Position numbers and translations under genes: made by a program. 39,504 bases of DNA, taken from assembly GCA_904501705.1 (NCBI GenBank), contig CAJGCA010000006.1, positions 1-39,504 of the forward strand, written 5' to 3'. Under the pieces are notes generated by a model that worked only from the letters and a program-made list of their open reading frames with translations, was not told the origin of the DNA and ran no database searches. Positions 33,195 to 39,504 of this stretch are shown here, in pieces. Source of the DNA: Clostridiaceae bacterium. Lineage in GTDB: Bacteria > Bacillota > Clostridia > Oscillospirales > Acutalibacteraceae. The first letter of the stretch is position 1; each line of letters opens with the position of its first letter.

Positions 33195-34040
33195 TTATCC
33201 ATAAACCTCTTGCCGCTCCTTGGAAGCGTTGTTTTTAATCACGTATTCGCCGATGTCGGTAAGCACCACGTCGTGCTGGATGCCGCGCTCCTCAACGGGC
33301 GGCAGCTTCATATAGTCGCCGTAGATCTCGGTCAGCATCTGCTCGGTGCGCAGCGGAACGCGGAACTCGTATCCCTCGAAGGGCAGCGTACGCGTCTGCT
33401 GAAGATCCTCGTCGGTGATGACACTCTGATACCACTCGGTGTCTACGTAACGGCCCGTGGGACGCCGCTCATACAGGCGGCGCAGCTTTTCCGCCAGCTT
33501 CAGCGCGCCGTCCTTGCGCAAAAAGAAGAACGCCGCACTCATGAGCTTAGCAAACTTTCGCCGCTTCGGCTTAATAAAAGCATAATCCGTCTTGCCGAGT
33601 GCCGCCCATTTGACACACTTTGCCGCGCGGAAATGCAGCCACTGCTGCCAGGAGCGCTTCGGCATAACGTCGAACGGGAAAATGTCCAGAAAAATGCCGT
33701 TGTGCTGCTTGGAATTAACGGCGTAATCCTCCATAAGCGCCGTGCCGTTAAGGCGGATCTTAGCACTGCCGAACGCATACGCGGGATCGGTCTGCCCCGT
33801 CTGCAGGAAAAAGTCCTCCCCCAGCTCCGACGGCGCTATCTGCAGGAATTTCTCATAATCCTCGCGCGGCATTCCGACGTCCATATCGTCATCCCACGGG
33901 ATAAATCCCTGATGGCGCACCGCGCCGAGCAGGGTGCCGTAAGTCAAAAAATATCTCAGCCCGTTTTTCTCGCATATACGCTGAAATTCCAGCGCTATAT
34001 CTAAGATACAGCGCTGGAGTTCTCTGAGTTTATCCGCCAT
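33195..34040 (-). CDS. licD: LicD family phosphotransferase
   Basis: A 281-residue protein with the complete LicD core GTLLGAVRHQGFIPWDDDMD (35-54). Its Asp triad binds the metal for transfer of phosphocholine or a similar phospho-alcohol from a CDP donor onto a sugar. ATG 34040 is chosen, with GGGG nine bases upstream; a TTG further upstream is possible but unlikely. It forms part of the main polysaccharide operon, and the LicC-like enzyme at 24278-25174 could supply its donor (inference). Confidence 0.92.
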   Translation of the reverse strand: MADKLRELQRCILDIALEFQRICEKNGLRYFLTYGTLLGAVRHQGFIPWDDDMDVGMPREDYEKFLQIAPSELGEDFFLQTGQTDPAYAFGSAKIRLNGTALMEDYAVNSKQHNGIFLDIFPFDVMPKRSWQQWLHFRAAKCVKWAALGKTDYAFIKPKRRKFAKLMSAAFFFLRKDGALKLAEKLRRLYERRPTGRYVDTEWYQSVITDEDLQQTRTLPFEGYEFRVPLRTEQMLTEIYGDYMKLPPVEERGIQHDVVLTDIGEYVIKNNASKERQEVYG

Positions 34041-34068
34041 GTTACATTGCCCCTTTTGCAAGAAGTTT

Positions 34069-34566
34069 TTATTTCAACATCTCGTCCACGATGGCCGAAA
34101 ACTGTTCGTTGAAGCGCGCATTGTTGCTCTTATGCTCCGAGGGCATTGCTTCGATCAACTCCTCGTATCGCAACAGAATATCCTTGAGATCCGCAATGTC
34201 TTCTACGACAAACATATTCCCTTGGCGCGCCTGCACCTCTTTGGCAAACGAGATCTGGTGATCGTTGACATGCTCGTCAAACTTCTTCTGACGTGGGACG
34301 ACCACCGGAATCTTTCCGACCTGGAAGGGCATAATGAAGCTGGACGGGCCGCCGTGGGTGACCACAACGCGCGCCTCATTCACATACGCCACCATCTTCT
34401 GATACGGATAGAACTTGTCCCACGTGCAGTGCTGCGGCTCATAGGTGCTGTAGCCCGTCTGAATAACGACCTCATCCTCGATGACCCCGCTGCCCTTCAA
34501 CTCGTCAATATAGCGCACCAAGCGGTCAAATGCCTGCTCGTGCGTACCAACTGTGACAAAAATCAC
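34069..34566 (-). CDS. pssE: PssE/Cps14G-like glycosyltransferase subunit (Alg13-like)
   Basis: A 165-residue protein starting VIFVTVGTHEQAFDRLVRYI and containing the donor-binding VVTHGGPSSFIMP, as in PssE, Cps14G and eukaryotic Alg13. It is the catalytic half of a two-protein transferase whose membrane half is the gene just upstream. The start is GTG at 34566, nine bases after AAAGGGG; the longer frame reads back into pssD. Length fits the family. Confidence 0.88.
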   Translation of the reverse strand: MIFVTVGTHEQAFDRLVRYIDELKGSGVIEDEVVIQTGYSTYEPQHCTWDKFYPYQKMVAYVNEARVVVTHGGPSSFIMPFQVGKIPVVVPRQKKFDEHVNDHQISFAKEVQARQGNMFVVEDIADLKDILLRYEELIEAMPSEHKSNNARFNEQFSAIVDEMLK

Positions 34567-34586
34567 GGTTTCTTGCCCCTTTCCGA

Positions 34587-35036
34587 TCAGAAGATGCTGC
34601 CAAGGTTGATCGCCTTGGGGTACACCTGCTTCATTTCCTCCCACTGGACAATAAACTTGTCCGCGATGGGATACACCATCTTGCCGGTCATCGTCGAGGT
34701 GTTGATGCGATCAAGCACCTCTATGTAGATCAACTTGACGCCGAACAGCTTGCCCAAATAAAAAAACGGCACCGCTACTGCCGCGCCGGTAGAAATGATC
34801 ACATCCGGACGCTCCTTGCGCAACACCTTCCACGCCAATCTCGTGTTGATGATCAGTGCTTTTAAACTGCGATTTGTGGGATAGTAGCAATGATAGACCG
34901 ATTCGCCTTCCAGCAAGCTGTTTGCATCGTCTTTATTGAACGTGACCCAGAAGCGCTCCTTGTCTTCCCAAAACGGCCTCAGCATATACAAATGCGTTAA
35001 ATGCCCTCCGGAAGAACCGGTTAAACACACTTTCAT
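34587..35036 (-). CDS. pssD: PssD/Cps14F-like glycosyltransferase subunit (Alg14-like)
   Basis: A 149-residue protein with KVCLTGSSGGHLTHLYML at the N-terminus and RPDVIISTGAAVAVPFFYLG, the membrane-associated Alg14-like half that recruits PssE. Together they usually add the second sugar of a lipid-linked repeat unit. It is the first gene of the operon. No priming glycosylphosphotransferase accompanies it, so the first sugar must be placed by an enzyme encoded elsewhere. The binding site is weak (GAGGTAGAAG). Confidence 0.9.
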   Translation of the reverse strand: MKVCLTGSSGGHLTHLYMLRPFWEDKERFWVTFNKDDANSLLEGESVYHCYYPTNRSLKALIINTRLAWKVLRKERPDVIISTGAAVAVPFFYLGKLFGVKLIYIEVLDRINTSTMTGKMVYPIADKFIVQWEEMKQVYPKAINLGSIF

Positions 35037-35130
35037 TCTTCTACCTCATCTCAAAATCATCCTGTGTTTTATCAACGATTCCCGTTAATCCGATCCGCTC
35101 AGCGGAAATGCCCGCCGTATAGCATTTTTG

Positions 35131-35159
35131 ATTATACACCATTTGTCGCCATTTAGCAA
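35131..35159 (-). promoter_or_regulatory. Promoter of the exopolysaccharide operon
   Basis: Minus strand TTGCTA, 17-bp spacer, TATAAT, leaving a leader of about 85 nt with a small CCGCT/AGCGG hairpin before pssD. Confidence 0.8.
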
Positions 35160-35233
35160 GTGGAAAAGTTATTATTACGCGTGCGCGCGCGTATGATATC
35201 CTCGCTGATTCATAAATTGTGCTATTTTCGCTT

Positions 35234-35275
35234 AAAAAAAGCCCGCCGTCCGTGACACGGACGGCGGGCTTTTTT
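35234..35275. terminator. Bidirectional-looking terminator
   Basis: A long perfect stem AAAAGCCCGCCGTCCGTG with its complement, flanked by A and T runs. On the minus strand it ends the alpha/beta hydrolase transcript. Confidence 0.9.
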
Positions 35276-35277
35276 AG

Positions 35278-36198
35278 TCATTTAAGCGCTGCTTTCAAAA
35301 ACACCCTGACCGCGCAGGTATAGGCGGCCGGATCGGTCATATAGGCGATGCCGTGGTCGGCGGCAGGAACGGTCACGAGCGTCGCACGGGACGCACAGGC
35401 GGCTGCCAGCTCGCGGCTCATCGCGCAGGGTACGAGCGCATCGACGCCGCCGTGGATAAACAGAATCGGCACCCGCGCACGCGCCACCGCCGCAAGGGCA
35501 TCCCCGTCGGACAGACGAAACCCGCCGTACAGCCACGCGCTCAGGCGCACAAGCGGCATCGCGAGCGCGGGCGACAGTTTAAGATTACGACGGCAAACAT
35601 CGCGGATAATGGCGGCGGCCGATGTGTACGGACAGTCGGCGATGATCCCCGCGACCTGCGACGGAAGCTCTGCCGCCGAGGCCATCAGCACCGTCGCCGC
35701 GCCCATCGAGACGCCCCACAGGGCGATCGGCGCGTCGGGGGCTTTCTCGGCGATAAACCTCGCCCAATCCACGCAATCAAGCTGTTCGCGCACGCCGAAG
35801 GAGATGACCCGCCCGCCGCTCTCGCCGTGGGCGCGCTGGCTGACAAGCAACACGTTGTGTCCCAGCTCCTTGGCAATTTTGAAGCACCCACACATATCCT
35901 GATACGAGCCGCGGTAGCCATGCACCAGGATGTGCGTCGGCGCACCCTCGTGAAAAACGTAGTGGCGCGCGTGCAGCGCAACGCCGTCGCGCGCGAGAAT
36001 GCGCGCGGGCTCATACGCCTCGCCCTCGAGCTGCTCCACCAGCTCGACGAGCTGTTCCCAACAGCGGGAATATACCCCGCCGCGGGGGTACTCCACCCGA
36101 TCGTGCGGCATCGGCCACCGCACAAAGCAGCGCACGAAGATCCAACAGCACACCGCCAGCAACAGCGCCGCCGCCGCGAAAAATGTCAAAAAAATCAT
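35278..36198 (-). CDS. Membrane-anchored alpha/beta hydrolase
   Basis: A 306-residue protein with an N-terminal membrane helix (3-25) and an alpha/beta-hydrolase domain. The oxyanion-side motif is HGYRG (93-97), the nucleophile elbow GVSMG (Ser164), and the likely Asp and His of the triad are D253 (HGGVDALVP) and H282 (AADHGIAY). It resembles the YqkD/BAAT-like serine hydrolases found singly in Firmicutes; substrate unknown. GAGGTGG precedes the ATG, with a hairpin in the leader. Confidence 0.88.
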   Translation of the reverse strand: MIFLTFFAAAALLLAVCCWIFVRCFVRWPMPHDRVEYPRGGVYSRCWEQLVELVEQLEGEAYEPARILARDGVALHARHYVFHEGAPTHILVHGYRGSYQDMCGCFKIAKELGHNVLLVSQRAHGESGGRVISFGVREQLDCVDWARFIAEKAPDAPIALWGVSMGAATVLMASAAELPSQVAGIIADCPYTSAAAIIRDVCRRNLKLSPALAMPLVRLSAWLYGGFRLSDGDALAAVARARVPILFIHGGVDALVPCAMSRELAAACASRATLVTVPAADHGIAYMTDPAAYTCAVRVFLKAALK

Positions 36199-36219
36199 AT
36201 TTCCACCTCGATAAAAATA

Positions 36220-36249
36220 ACCGCCCCGAGGAGCACTCCCCGAGGCGGT
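36220..36249 (-). terminator. Leader hairpin upstream of the hydrolase gene
   Basis: On the minus strand ACCGCCTCGGGGAG pairs (two G-U) with CTCCTCGGGGCGGT, followed by TTATTTTTATC. It is a good terminator placed only about 20 bases before the hydrolase start, so it could attenuate that gene or end a short upstream transcript. A weak promoter (TTGCGG/TACACA) may lie just upstream. Confidence 0.5.
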
Positions 36250-36320
36250 CAGCCTGTGTGTAGTATTCGCTTACGGTCCGCAAAGTATACGTCGCGTCCG
36301 CATGCACGCGAAAAAGCAAC

Positions 36321-36352
36321 CGCCCCGACGTATCCGTGGATACATCGGGGCG
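36321..36352 (-). terminator. Terminator of the short-chain dehydrogenase gene
   Basis: Stem CGCCCCGATGTATCC / GGATACGTCGGGGCG on the minus strand, then TTGCTTTTTCG. Confidence 0.85.
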
Positions 36353-36360
36353 AGACTTTC

Positions 36361-37116
36361 TCACGTTTTACACAGCTTCATCACGAGGGCGGTGGGAAGC
36401 AGTTTTGCCAGCACGCGATAGAATTTGAAAAACGCGGTCGGGGTATACACGCCGCGTCCCGCTGCTGCCTTGACGAGCGCGCGGTCGGCGACCCTCTGCG
36501 GGTTGCAATACGGCAGGCGGTCGAAGGTCGCCGAGCGGCCCGTGATGTCCGCCACGGAGAGGAACTCCGTCGCCATCGGGCCGGGGCACACCGCGAGCAC
36601 ATTCACCCCGCGCGGGCGCAGTTCCTCGCGCAGGCCCCGCGACAGATGCAGGTCAAACGCCTTAGTCGCGGAATACACCGTCATACGCGCGGTCGGCGCA
36701 AAGGCGGCGATGGAGGCGATGTTGATGATAAAGCCACCCTTCGCCATAAAGGGGAGCACCGCCGTCGCCATCGCGGTCAGACCGCGGCAGTTGAGGTCGA
36801 CCATCCGCGTCTGGGTGCGCCAATCGCTGTCGATCATATCGTTGAGTTCACCCAAGCCCGCGTTGTTAATGAAGATCTGCACGGCGGGTTTTTCGGCGGC
36901 AAGGCGCGCCTCGAACGCCGCATAACTCGCCTCGGCGGTCAGATCCAGCGGGAACACCTCGACGGGAATGGGGCAGCCCTGCGCCATCGCCGCCAGACGG
37001 TCGGCGCGGCGGGCGATGAGCCAAATTTGCTCCAGATCGGGATACCGTTTAACGATGCTGTCATAGAAGGCCTGCCCCAGACCTGCCGACGCACCCGTAA
37101 TAATGGCGATGTTCAT
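36361..37116 (-). CDS. Short-chain dehydrogenase/reductase
   Basis: A 251-residue SDR with the cofactor loop TGASAGLG (7-14), NNAG (84-87), catalytic Ser135 in NIASIAAF, and YSATK (148-152) supplying the active-site Tyr and Lys. NAD(P)-dependent oxidation or reduction of an alcohol or ketone; the substrate cannot be inferred. AAAAGGAGT precedes ATG 37116, and the upstream frame extension crosses the promoter area (TATAGT on the minus strand, 37139-37144). Confidence 0.93.
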   Translation of the reverse strand: MNIAIITGASAGLGQAFYDSIVKRYPDLEQIWLIARRADRLAAMAQGCPIPVEVFPLDLTAEASYAAFEARLAAEKPAVQIFINNAGLGELNDMIDSDWRTQTRMVDLNCRGLTAMATAVLPFMAKGGFIINIASIAAFAPTARMTVYSATKAFDLHLSRGLREELRPRGVNVLAVCPGPMATEFLSVADITGRSATFDRLPYCNPQRVADRALVKAAAGRGVYTPTAFFKFYRVLAKLLPTALVMKLCKT

Positions 37117-37168
37117 AAAGATCACTCCTTTTATCCACACTATACCACAGATCGGTGGAAAAGAAAAG

Positions 37169-37194
37169 CCCGCAGGCGAAAATTCGCCTGCGGG
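37169..37194 (-). terminator. Terminator of the hydroxyacid dehydrogenase gene
   Basis: Perfect 12-bp stem CCCGCAGGCGAA / TTCGCCTGCGGG with a 2-nt gap, followed on the minus strand by CTTTTCTTTTC. Confidence 0.85.
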
Positions 37195-37205
37195 TAGCCA
37201 AAGCA

Positions 37206-38261
37206 TCAGTCCTTGATCGGCTGCCAACAGCGCTCGCGGCGATTGCGCAGGCAATCGGGATCGCTCTTGCGGCGGTCGCAGTGGTAGCAGATCTCGTTGG
37301 TGAGCACGGGCGCGTCGGAGAAATATTCGTCAAGGTTCATAAAGGTGGTGCGCGCGATATCCGCGAGCGCCTCCTCGGTGAGGAACGCCTGATGCGAGGT
37401 CATAATGACGTTCGGGCGGGACACGAGCAGGGACAGCGTTTCGTCCAACACGGGGATGTCGGAGTTATCCTCGAAGAAGAGGTCGGCCTCCTCCTCGTAC
37501 ACATCCAGTCCCGCGCCGCGCACGGCGCCGCTGTTGAGCGCCTCGAGCAGCGCCTCGCTGTCCACCAGCCCGCCGCGCGAGGTGTTGATGAGGAATACGC
37601 CCTTCTTCATCTTCGCAAAGGCATCGCCATCAAGCAGATGGCGATTCTCCTTGGTCAGCGGGCAGTGCAGAGAGATAACGTCACTGCGTTCAAGCAGCTC
37701 ATCGAGGGTCACATAATCCAGCCCGCTGTCCGCAGCGGGATAAGGGTCGTAGGCGAGCACCTGCATCCCGAAGCCGCGGCAGATGTCGATGAACACCCGC
37801 CCGATCTTGCCCGTGCCGATGACGCCGACGGTCTTGCCGTACAGATCCATCCCGCCGAGGCCGACGAGGCTGAAATTGAAATCGCGGGTGCGGATATACG
37901 CCTTGTGCACCTTACGGTTGAGGCACAAGAGCAGCGCCATCGCGTGCTCCGCGACCGCGTGGGGCGAGTAGGCGGGCACACGCACGATCACGAGCTTACC
38001 GTAGGCCGCCTTACGGTCGACGTTGTTGTAGCCCGCGCAGCGCAAAGCGAGCACCTTCACGCCGCATTCGTACAGAATGTCGATCGCCGCCGCGTCGATG
38101 GTGTCATTGACAAAGGCACACACCGCGTCACACCCCGCCGCGAGGCGCGCGGTGCGGGCGGTGAGCTTGGTCTCAAAATAGACGATCTCGTACCCCGTGT
38201 TGGCACGGTCGAACCACAATTTATCGTAAGGCTTAGTGTCAAAAAACGCCAATTTTTTCAT
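37206..38261 (-). CDS. D-2-hydroxyacid dehydrogenase (D-lactate dehydrogenase-like) with Cys-rich tail
   Basis: A 351-residue D-isomer-specific dehydrogenase: Rossmann loop GTGKIG (149-154), catalytic Arg229 in NTSRGGLVD, the acidic DVYEEE stretch from 253, and His290 in TSHQAFLTEEAL. It closely resembles fermentative D-lactate dehydrogenases, reducing pyruvate with NADH. The last about 27 residues are unusual: Cys at 325, 328, 337 and 345 (CYHC, then two more) could bind zinc or another metal. TCGGGAGGG precedes ATG 38261. Its promoter -35 overlaps the stop of the small gene upstream. Confidence 0.92.
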   Translation of the reverse strand: MKKLAFFDTKPYDKLWFDRANTGYEIVYFETKLTARTARLAAGCDAVCAFVNDTIDAAAIDILYECGVKVLALRCAGYNNVDRKAAYGKLVIVRVPAYSPHAVAEHAMALLLCLNRKVHKAYIRTRDFNFSLVGLGGMDLYGKTVGVIGTGKIGRVFIDICRGFGMQVLAYDPYPAADSGLDYVTLDELLERSDVISLHCPLTKENRHLLDGDAFAKMKKGVFLINTSRGGLVDSEALLEALNSGAVRGAGLDVYEEEADLFFEDNSDIPVLDETLSLLVSRPNVIMTSHQAFLTEEALADIARTTFMNLDEYFSDAPVLTNEICYHCDRRKSDPDCLRNRRERCWQPIKD

Positions 38262-38320
38262 CGAAATTCCCTCCCGAGGAAAGTATGTGAAATAGGGCGG
38301 TTGGTATTCCCGCCGACACG

Positions 38321-38349
38321 ATGATATCACAATTTTAGTCGGTTTACAA
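38321..38349 (-). promoter_or_regulatory. Promoter of the hydroxyacid dehydrogenase gene
   Basis: Minus strand TTGTAA, 17-bp spacer, TATCAT; the -35 includes the TAA stop of the upstream small gene. Confidence 0.65.
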
Positions 38350-38514
38350 GGGGACTTCCTCTTTTTGTTTATAGTGCGCACAAGCCGGTGTGTCGGGCTT
38401 GCGATGCTTCAGACGCGGATAACGGCAATGCCCGCAATACACGATTATGTATCCCCTGCCGTGTCGGACGTAATGTTGAATGTAGTGTTTGCAATTTTCG
38501 CAGATTTGTGTCAT
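38344..38514 (-). CDS. Tiny Cys-rich (zinc-finger-like) protein
   Basis: A 56-residue protein beginning MTQICENCKHYIQHY, with CxxC pairs at C5/C8 and C27/C30 and a further Cys45 in PACAHY; basic overall. The paired CxxC motifs suggest a small zinc ribbon; function unknown. CGAGGAG lies seven bases before the ATG, and a strong promoter lies upstream. It is divergent from an XRE repressor across a shared operator, so it is probably that regulator's target. Confidence 0.75.
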   Translation of the reverse strand: MTQICENCKHYIQHYVRHGRGYIIVYCGHCRYPRLKHRKPDTPACAHYKQKEEVPL

Positions 38515-38535
38515 AAAATCATCTCCTCGAAAAAC

Positions 38536-38564
38536 ATTATAGAGTTTATAACACTAAAAGTCAA
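38536..38564 (-). promoter_or_regulatory. Promoter of the tiny Cys-rich gene
   Basis: Minus strand TTGACT, 17-bp spacer, TATAAT. Confidence 0.85.
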
Positions 38565-38582
38565 TAGAGAAATAAACTCTAT
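38539..38582. promoter_or_regulatory. Probable XRE operator (inverted repeat)
   Basis: ATAGAGTTTAT (38539-38549) and ATAAACTCTAT (38572-38582) are perfect 11-bp inverted copies, 22 bp apart. The left arm overlaps the -10 of the minus-strand promoter; the right arm lies just before a TATAAT (38585-38590) facing the XRE gene. This fits a repressor that controls both itself and the tiny Cys-rich gene. Confidence 0.7.
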
Positions 38583-38607
38583 GCTATAATTTTTTTGAGG
38601 TGGATAG

Positions 38608-38835
38608 ATGATGAATTATAATGAGCGTATCCGAAAACTGCGCGAGGATGCCGACAAGACTCAGACCGCGATTGCCGCACTGCTGAATGTGGGGCAAAAG
38701 ACCTACAGCGACTATGAACTCGGCAAAACAAGAATCCCCGTAGACAGTCTGATTATTTTGGCCAAGCTGTACGATGTGAGTATGGATTACATTTGCGGTG
38801 TCAGCATGGTCAAAAACACATTCCCAAAGAAATAA
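38608..38835 (+). CDS. Small XRE-family regulator 1
   Basis: A 75-residue protein that is a single HTH_3 domain: RIRKLREDADKTQTAIAALL, then QKTYSDYELGKTRIPVDSL and DVSMDYICGV. With no second domain it probably works as a dimer or by binding a partner. TTGAGGTGG precedes two consecutive ATGs; either may be used. It is preceded by a TATAAT and the inverted repeat described above. AT-rich, like the following gene. Confidence 0.9.
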   Translation: MMNYNERIRKLREDADKTQTAIAALLNVGQKTYSDYELGKTRIPVDSLIILAKLYDVSMDYICGVSMVKNTFPKK

Positions 38836-38876
38836 CGAAATTGCGTCAGCAATTCTGACGTTTAGGATGAGTAACA

Positions 38877-39095
38877 ATGAATTATCATAAACGCTTACGC
38901 GATTTAAGAGAAGATCGCGATCTCACGCAAGCCGAAGTCGGGAAAGTGCTGCAAAAATCGCAGCAAGGGTATAATCACATTGAGGCAGGCAGAGCGGAAT
39001 TGAAAATTGACGATTTGATCAAGCTTTGCCGTTTTTATGATGTTTCCGCAGATTATCTGATCGGCTTGACCGATAAGAAAAAATCGTATAAATAG
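38877..39095 (+). CDS. Small XRE-family regulator 2
   Basis: A 72-residue protein, again only an HTH_3 domain: RLRDLREDRDLTQAEVGKVL, QQGYNHIEAGRAELKIDDL and DVSADYLIGLTDKK. It is clearly related in layout to the preceding regulator, 41 bp upstream, and probably arose by duplication or came in with it. Binding site AGGATGAG. A co-repressor or heterodimer role is possible but not shown. Confidence 0.9.
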   Translation: MNYHKRLRDLREDRDLTQAEVGKVLQKSQQGYNHIEAGRAELKIDDLIKLCRFYDVSADYLIGLTDKKKSYK

Positions 39096-39099
39096 GAAA

Positions 39100-39171
39100 C
39101 GGGCGATTAATAATCGCCCCTACAAGCTCAATTTAAGTTTCTTCGTAGGGGCGGATGCCCACATCCGCCCG
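39100..39171. repeat. Double-hairpin palindromic repeat
   Basis: The left end is a hairpin GGGCGATT/AATCGCCC followed by CCTAC; the right end is GTAGGGG then a hairpin GGGCGGATG/CATCCGCCC. The two ends are imperfect inverted copies of each other (CGGGCG...CCCCTAC). It has the same layout as the element at 27-169 but a different sequence. Non-coding. The following stretch up to 39286 shows no gene. Confidence 0.65.
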
Positions 39172-39286
39172 TTTTGGTTTGCGCAACTTTTGCGGGTCGT
39201 CGAGACCGCCCGTCACGGCGAAGATCCGATCTCGCACATTTACAAAAACTTCATTTTTGCGTGACGATTTCGACACAGTTCTCTGC

Positions 39287-39397
39287 TATGATAAAGGCGT
39301 ACCCCCAGCGGTACACGCGTTTTTTCATTTTTCTCCTCTTTCTTTTTCATCCTCTTTTGAGCAGTCCCGACCCACCCCGTCGGGACTGCTCCTTTTT
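39287..39397 (+). promoter_or_regulatory. Leader region with hairpin, pyrimidine tract and terminator
   Basis: TATGAT (39287-39292) may be a -10 without a good -35. After it come a GCGTACC/GGTAC-CGC hairpin (39298-39321), a 36-nt T/C tract and the terminator, before the truncated gene. This suggests an attenuated leader or a small RNA of about 100 nt. Confidence 0.4.
39359..39397 (+). terminator. Terminator upstream of the truncated gene
   Basis: Perfect 13-bp stem GAGCAGTCCCGAC / GTCGGGACTGCTC with a 7-nt loop, then CTTTTT. Confidence 0.85.
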
Positions 39398-39445
39398 GCG
39401 GATTTTTTACCCGTCGCGGGGCATACTACCCACGGAGGAATGTCT

Positions 39446-39504
39446 ATGTTACCAGCTCAACCACTCACCGCGTGGCAGCGAGCCGCCGCGCTGGCAACGG
39501 AGGG
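39446..39504 (+). CDS. 5' end of a gene cut by the window edge
   Basis: ATG at 39446, eight bases or so after GGAGG, opens a frame reading MLPAQPLTAWQRAAALATEG that stays open to the window end. An in-frame ATG two codons upstream is too close to the binding site. Twenty residues are too few to name a family. Confidence 0.5.
   Translation, partial: MLPAQPLTAWQRAAALATE

Noticed and set aside
31977..34004. 675-codon plus-strand open frame across the polysaccharide genes
   Set aside because: It spans four well-supported minus-strand genes and has no motif or initiation signal.
35177..35196. Alternating purine/pyrimidine run (GCGTGCGCGCGCGT)
   Set aside because: Short and isolated; it could favour left-handed DNA, but it overlaps no promoter element and nothing else supports a function.

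Overview
The window looks like chromosomal DNA of a gut-type, fairly GC-rich Firmicute, most likely Oscillospiraceae/Ruminococcaceae (Clostridia). The reasons are AGGAGG-type ribosome binding sites, vegetative -35/-10 promoters with 17-bp spacers, a CIRCE-controlled hrcA-grpE-dnaK-dnaJ locus, a DnaD/DnaC-type helicase-loading pair, poly-threonine linkers in exported proteins, a TPP riboswitch, and short double-hairpin intergenic repeats of the kind common in this family. The species assignment is inference; no rRNA gene is present.

Layout. 1-300 is a repeat and terminators. 312-1850 is a minus-strand unit, oadG-like/oadB-like sodium-pump membrane subunits, preceded by a yybP-ykoY-type riboswitch and terminator. 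2058-4573 is a beta-CASP nuclease coupled to a uridine-kinase-like protein. 4652-6346 holds an AI-2E-family permease and a divergent XRE regulator. 6388-8653 is rsmA plus a D,D-carboxypeptidase homologue that has lost its catalytic motifs. 8810-11191 holds pduL, a sodium:amino-acid symporter and a DUF1653 gene. 11260-12258 is thiT under a TPP riboswitch. 12424-13398 is a Thr-rich lipoprotein. 13528-17178 is an operon of DnaD-domain protein, DnaC-type ATPase and a zinc-ribbon/PASTA pseudokinase. 17232-22539 is a small unknown gene and the CIRCE heat-shock locus.

A 278-bp inverted-repeat element flanked by TA (22593-22870) marks the change from housekeeping to accessory DNA. From 22929 to 26964 (minus strand) there is an OPA-type transporter, a winged-helix/LicC-like cytidylyltransferase, an ornithine-cyclodeaminase-family enzyme and a LicD-like protein. 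The first three are visibly more AT-rich than their surroundings. Next to them, 27018-35159 is a ten-kb exopolysaccharide cluster read from one promoter: PssD/PssE glycosyltransferase pair, LicD, GT4, DUF1919, GT2, Wzy-like polymerase, LbH acetyltransferase and Wzx flippase. Together these suggest a surface polysaccharide decorated with a phospho-substituent whose CDP-activated donor is made from an imported phosphorylated compound.

35278-38514 holds an alpha/beta hydrolase, a short-chain dehydrogenase, a D-2-hydroxyacid dehydrogenase with a Cys-rich tail and a tiny Cys-rich protein. The last is divergent from two small XRE regulators across a shared inverted-repeat operator. The window ends with another double-hairpin repeat, a leader/terminator and the start of a truncated gene. 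The observations most worth pursuing are the pseudokinase in a replication operon, the Mn-type riboswitch on an orphan OadB, the dead carboxypeptidase, the LicC/OPA/OCD/LicD module and the TA-flanked element.
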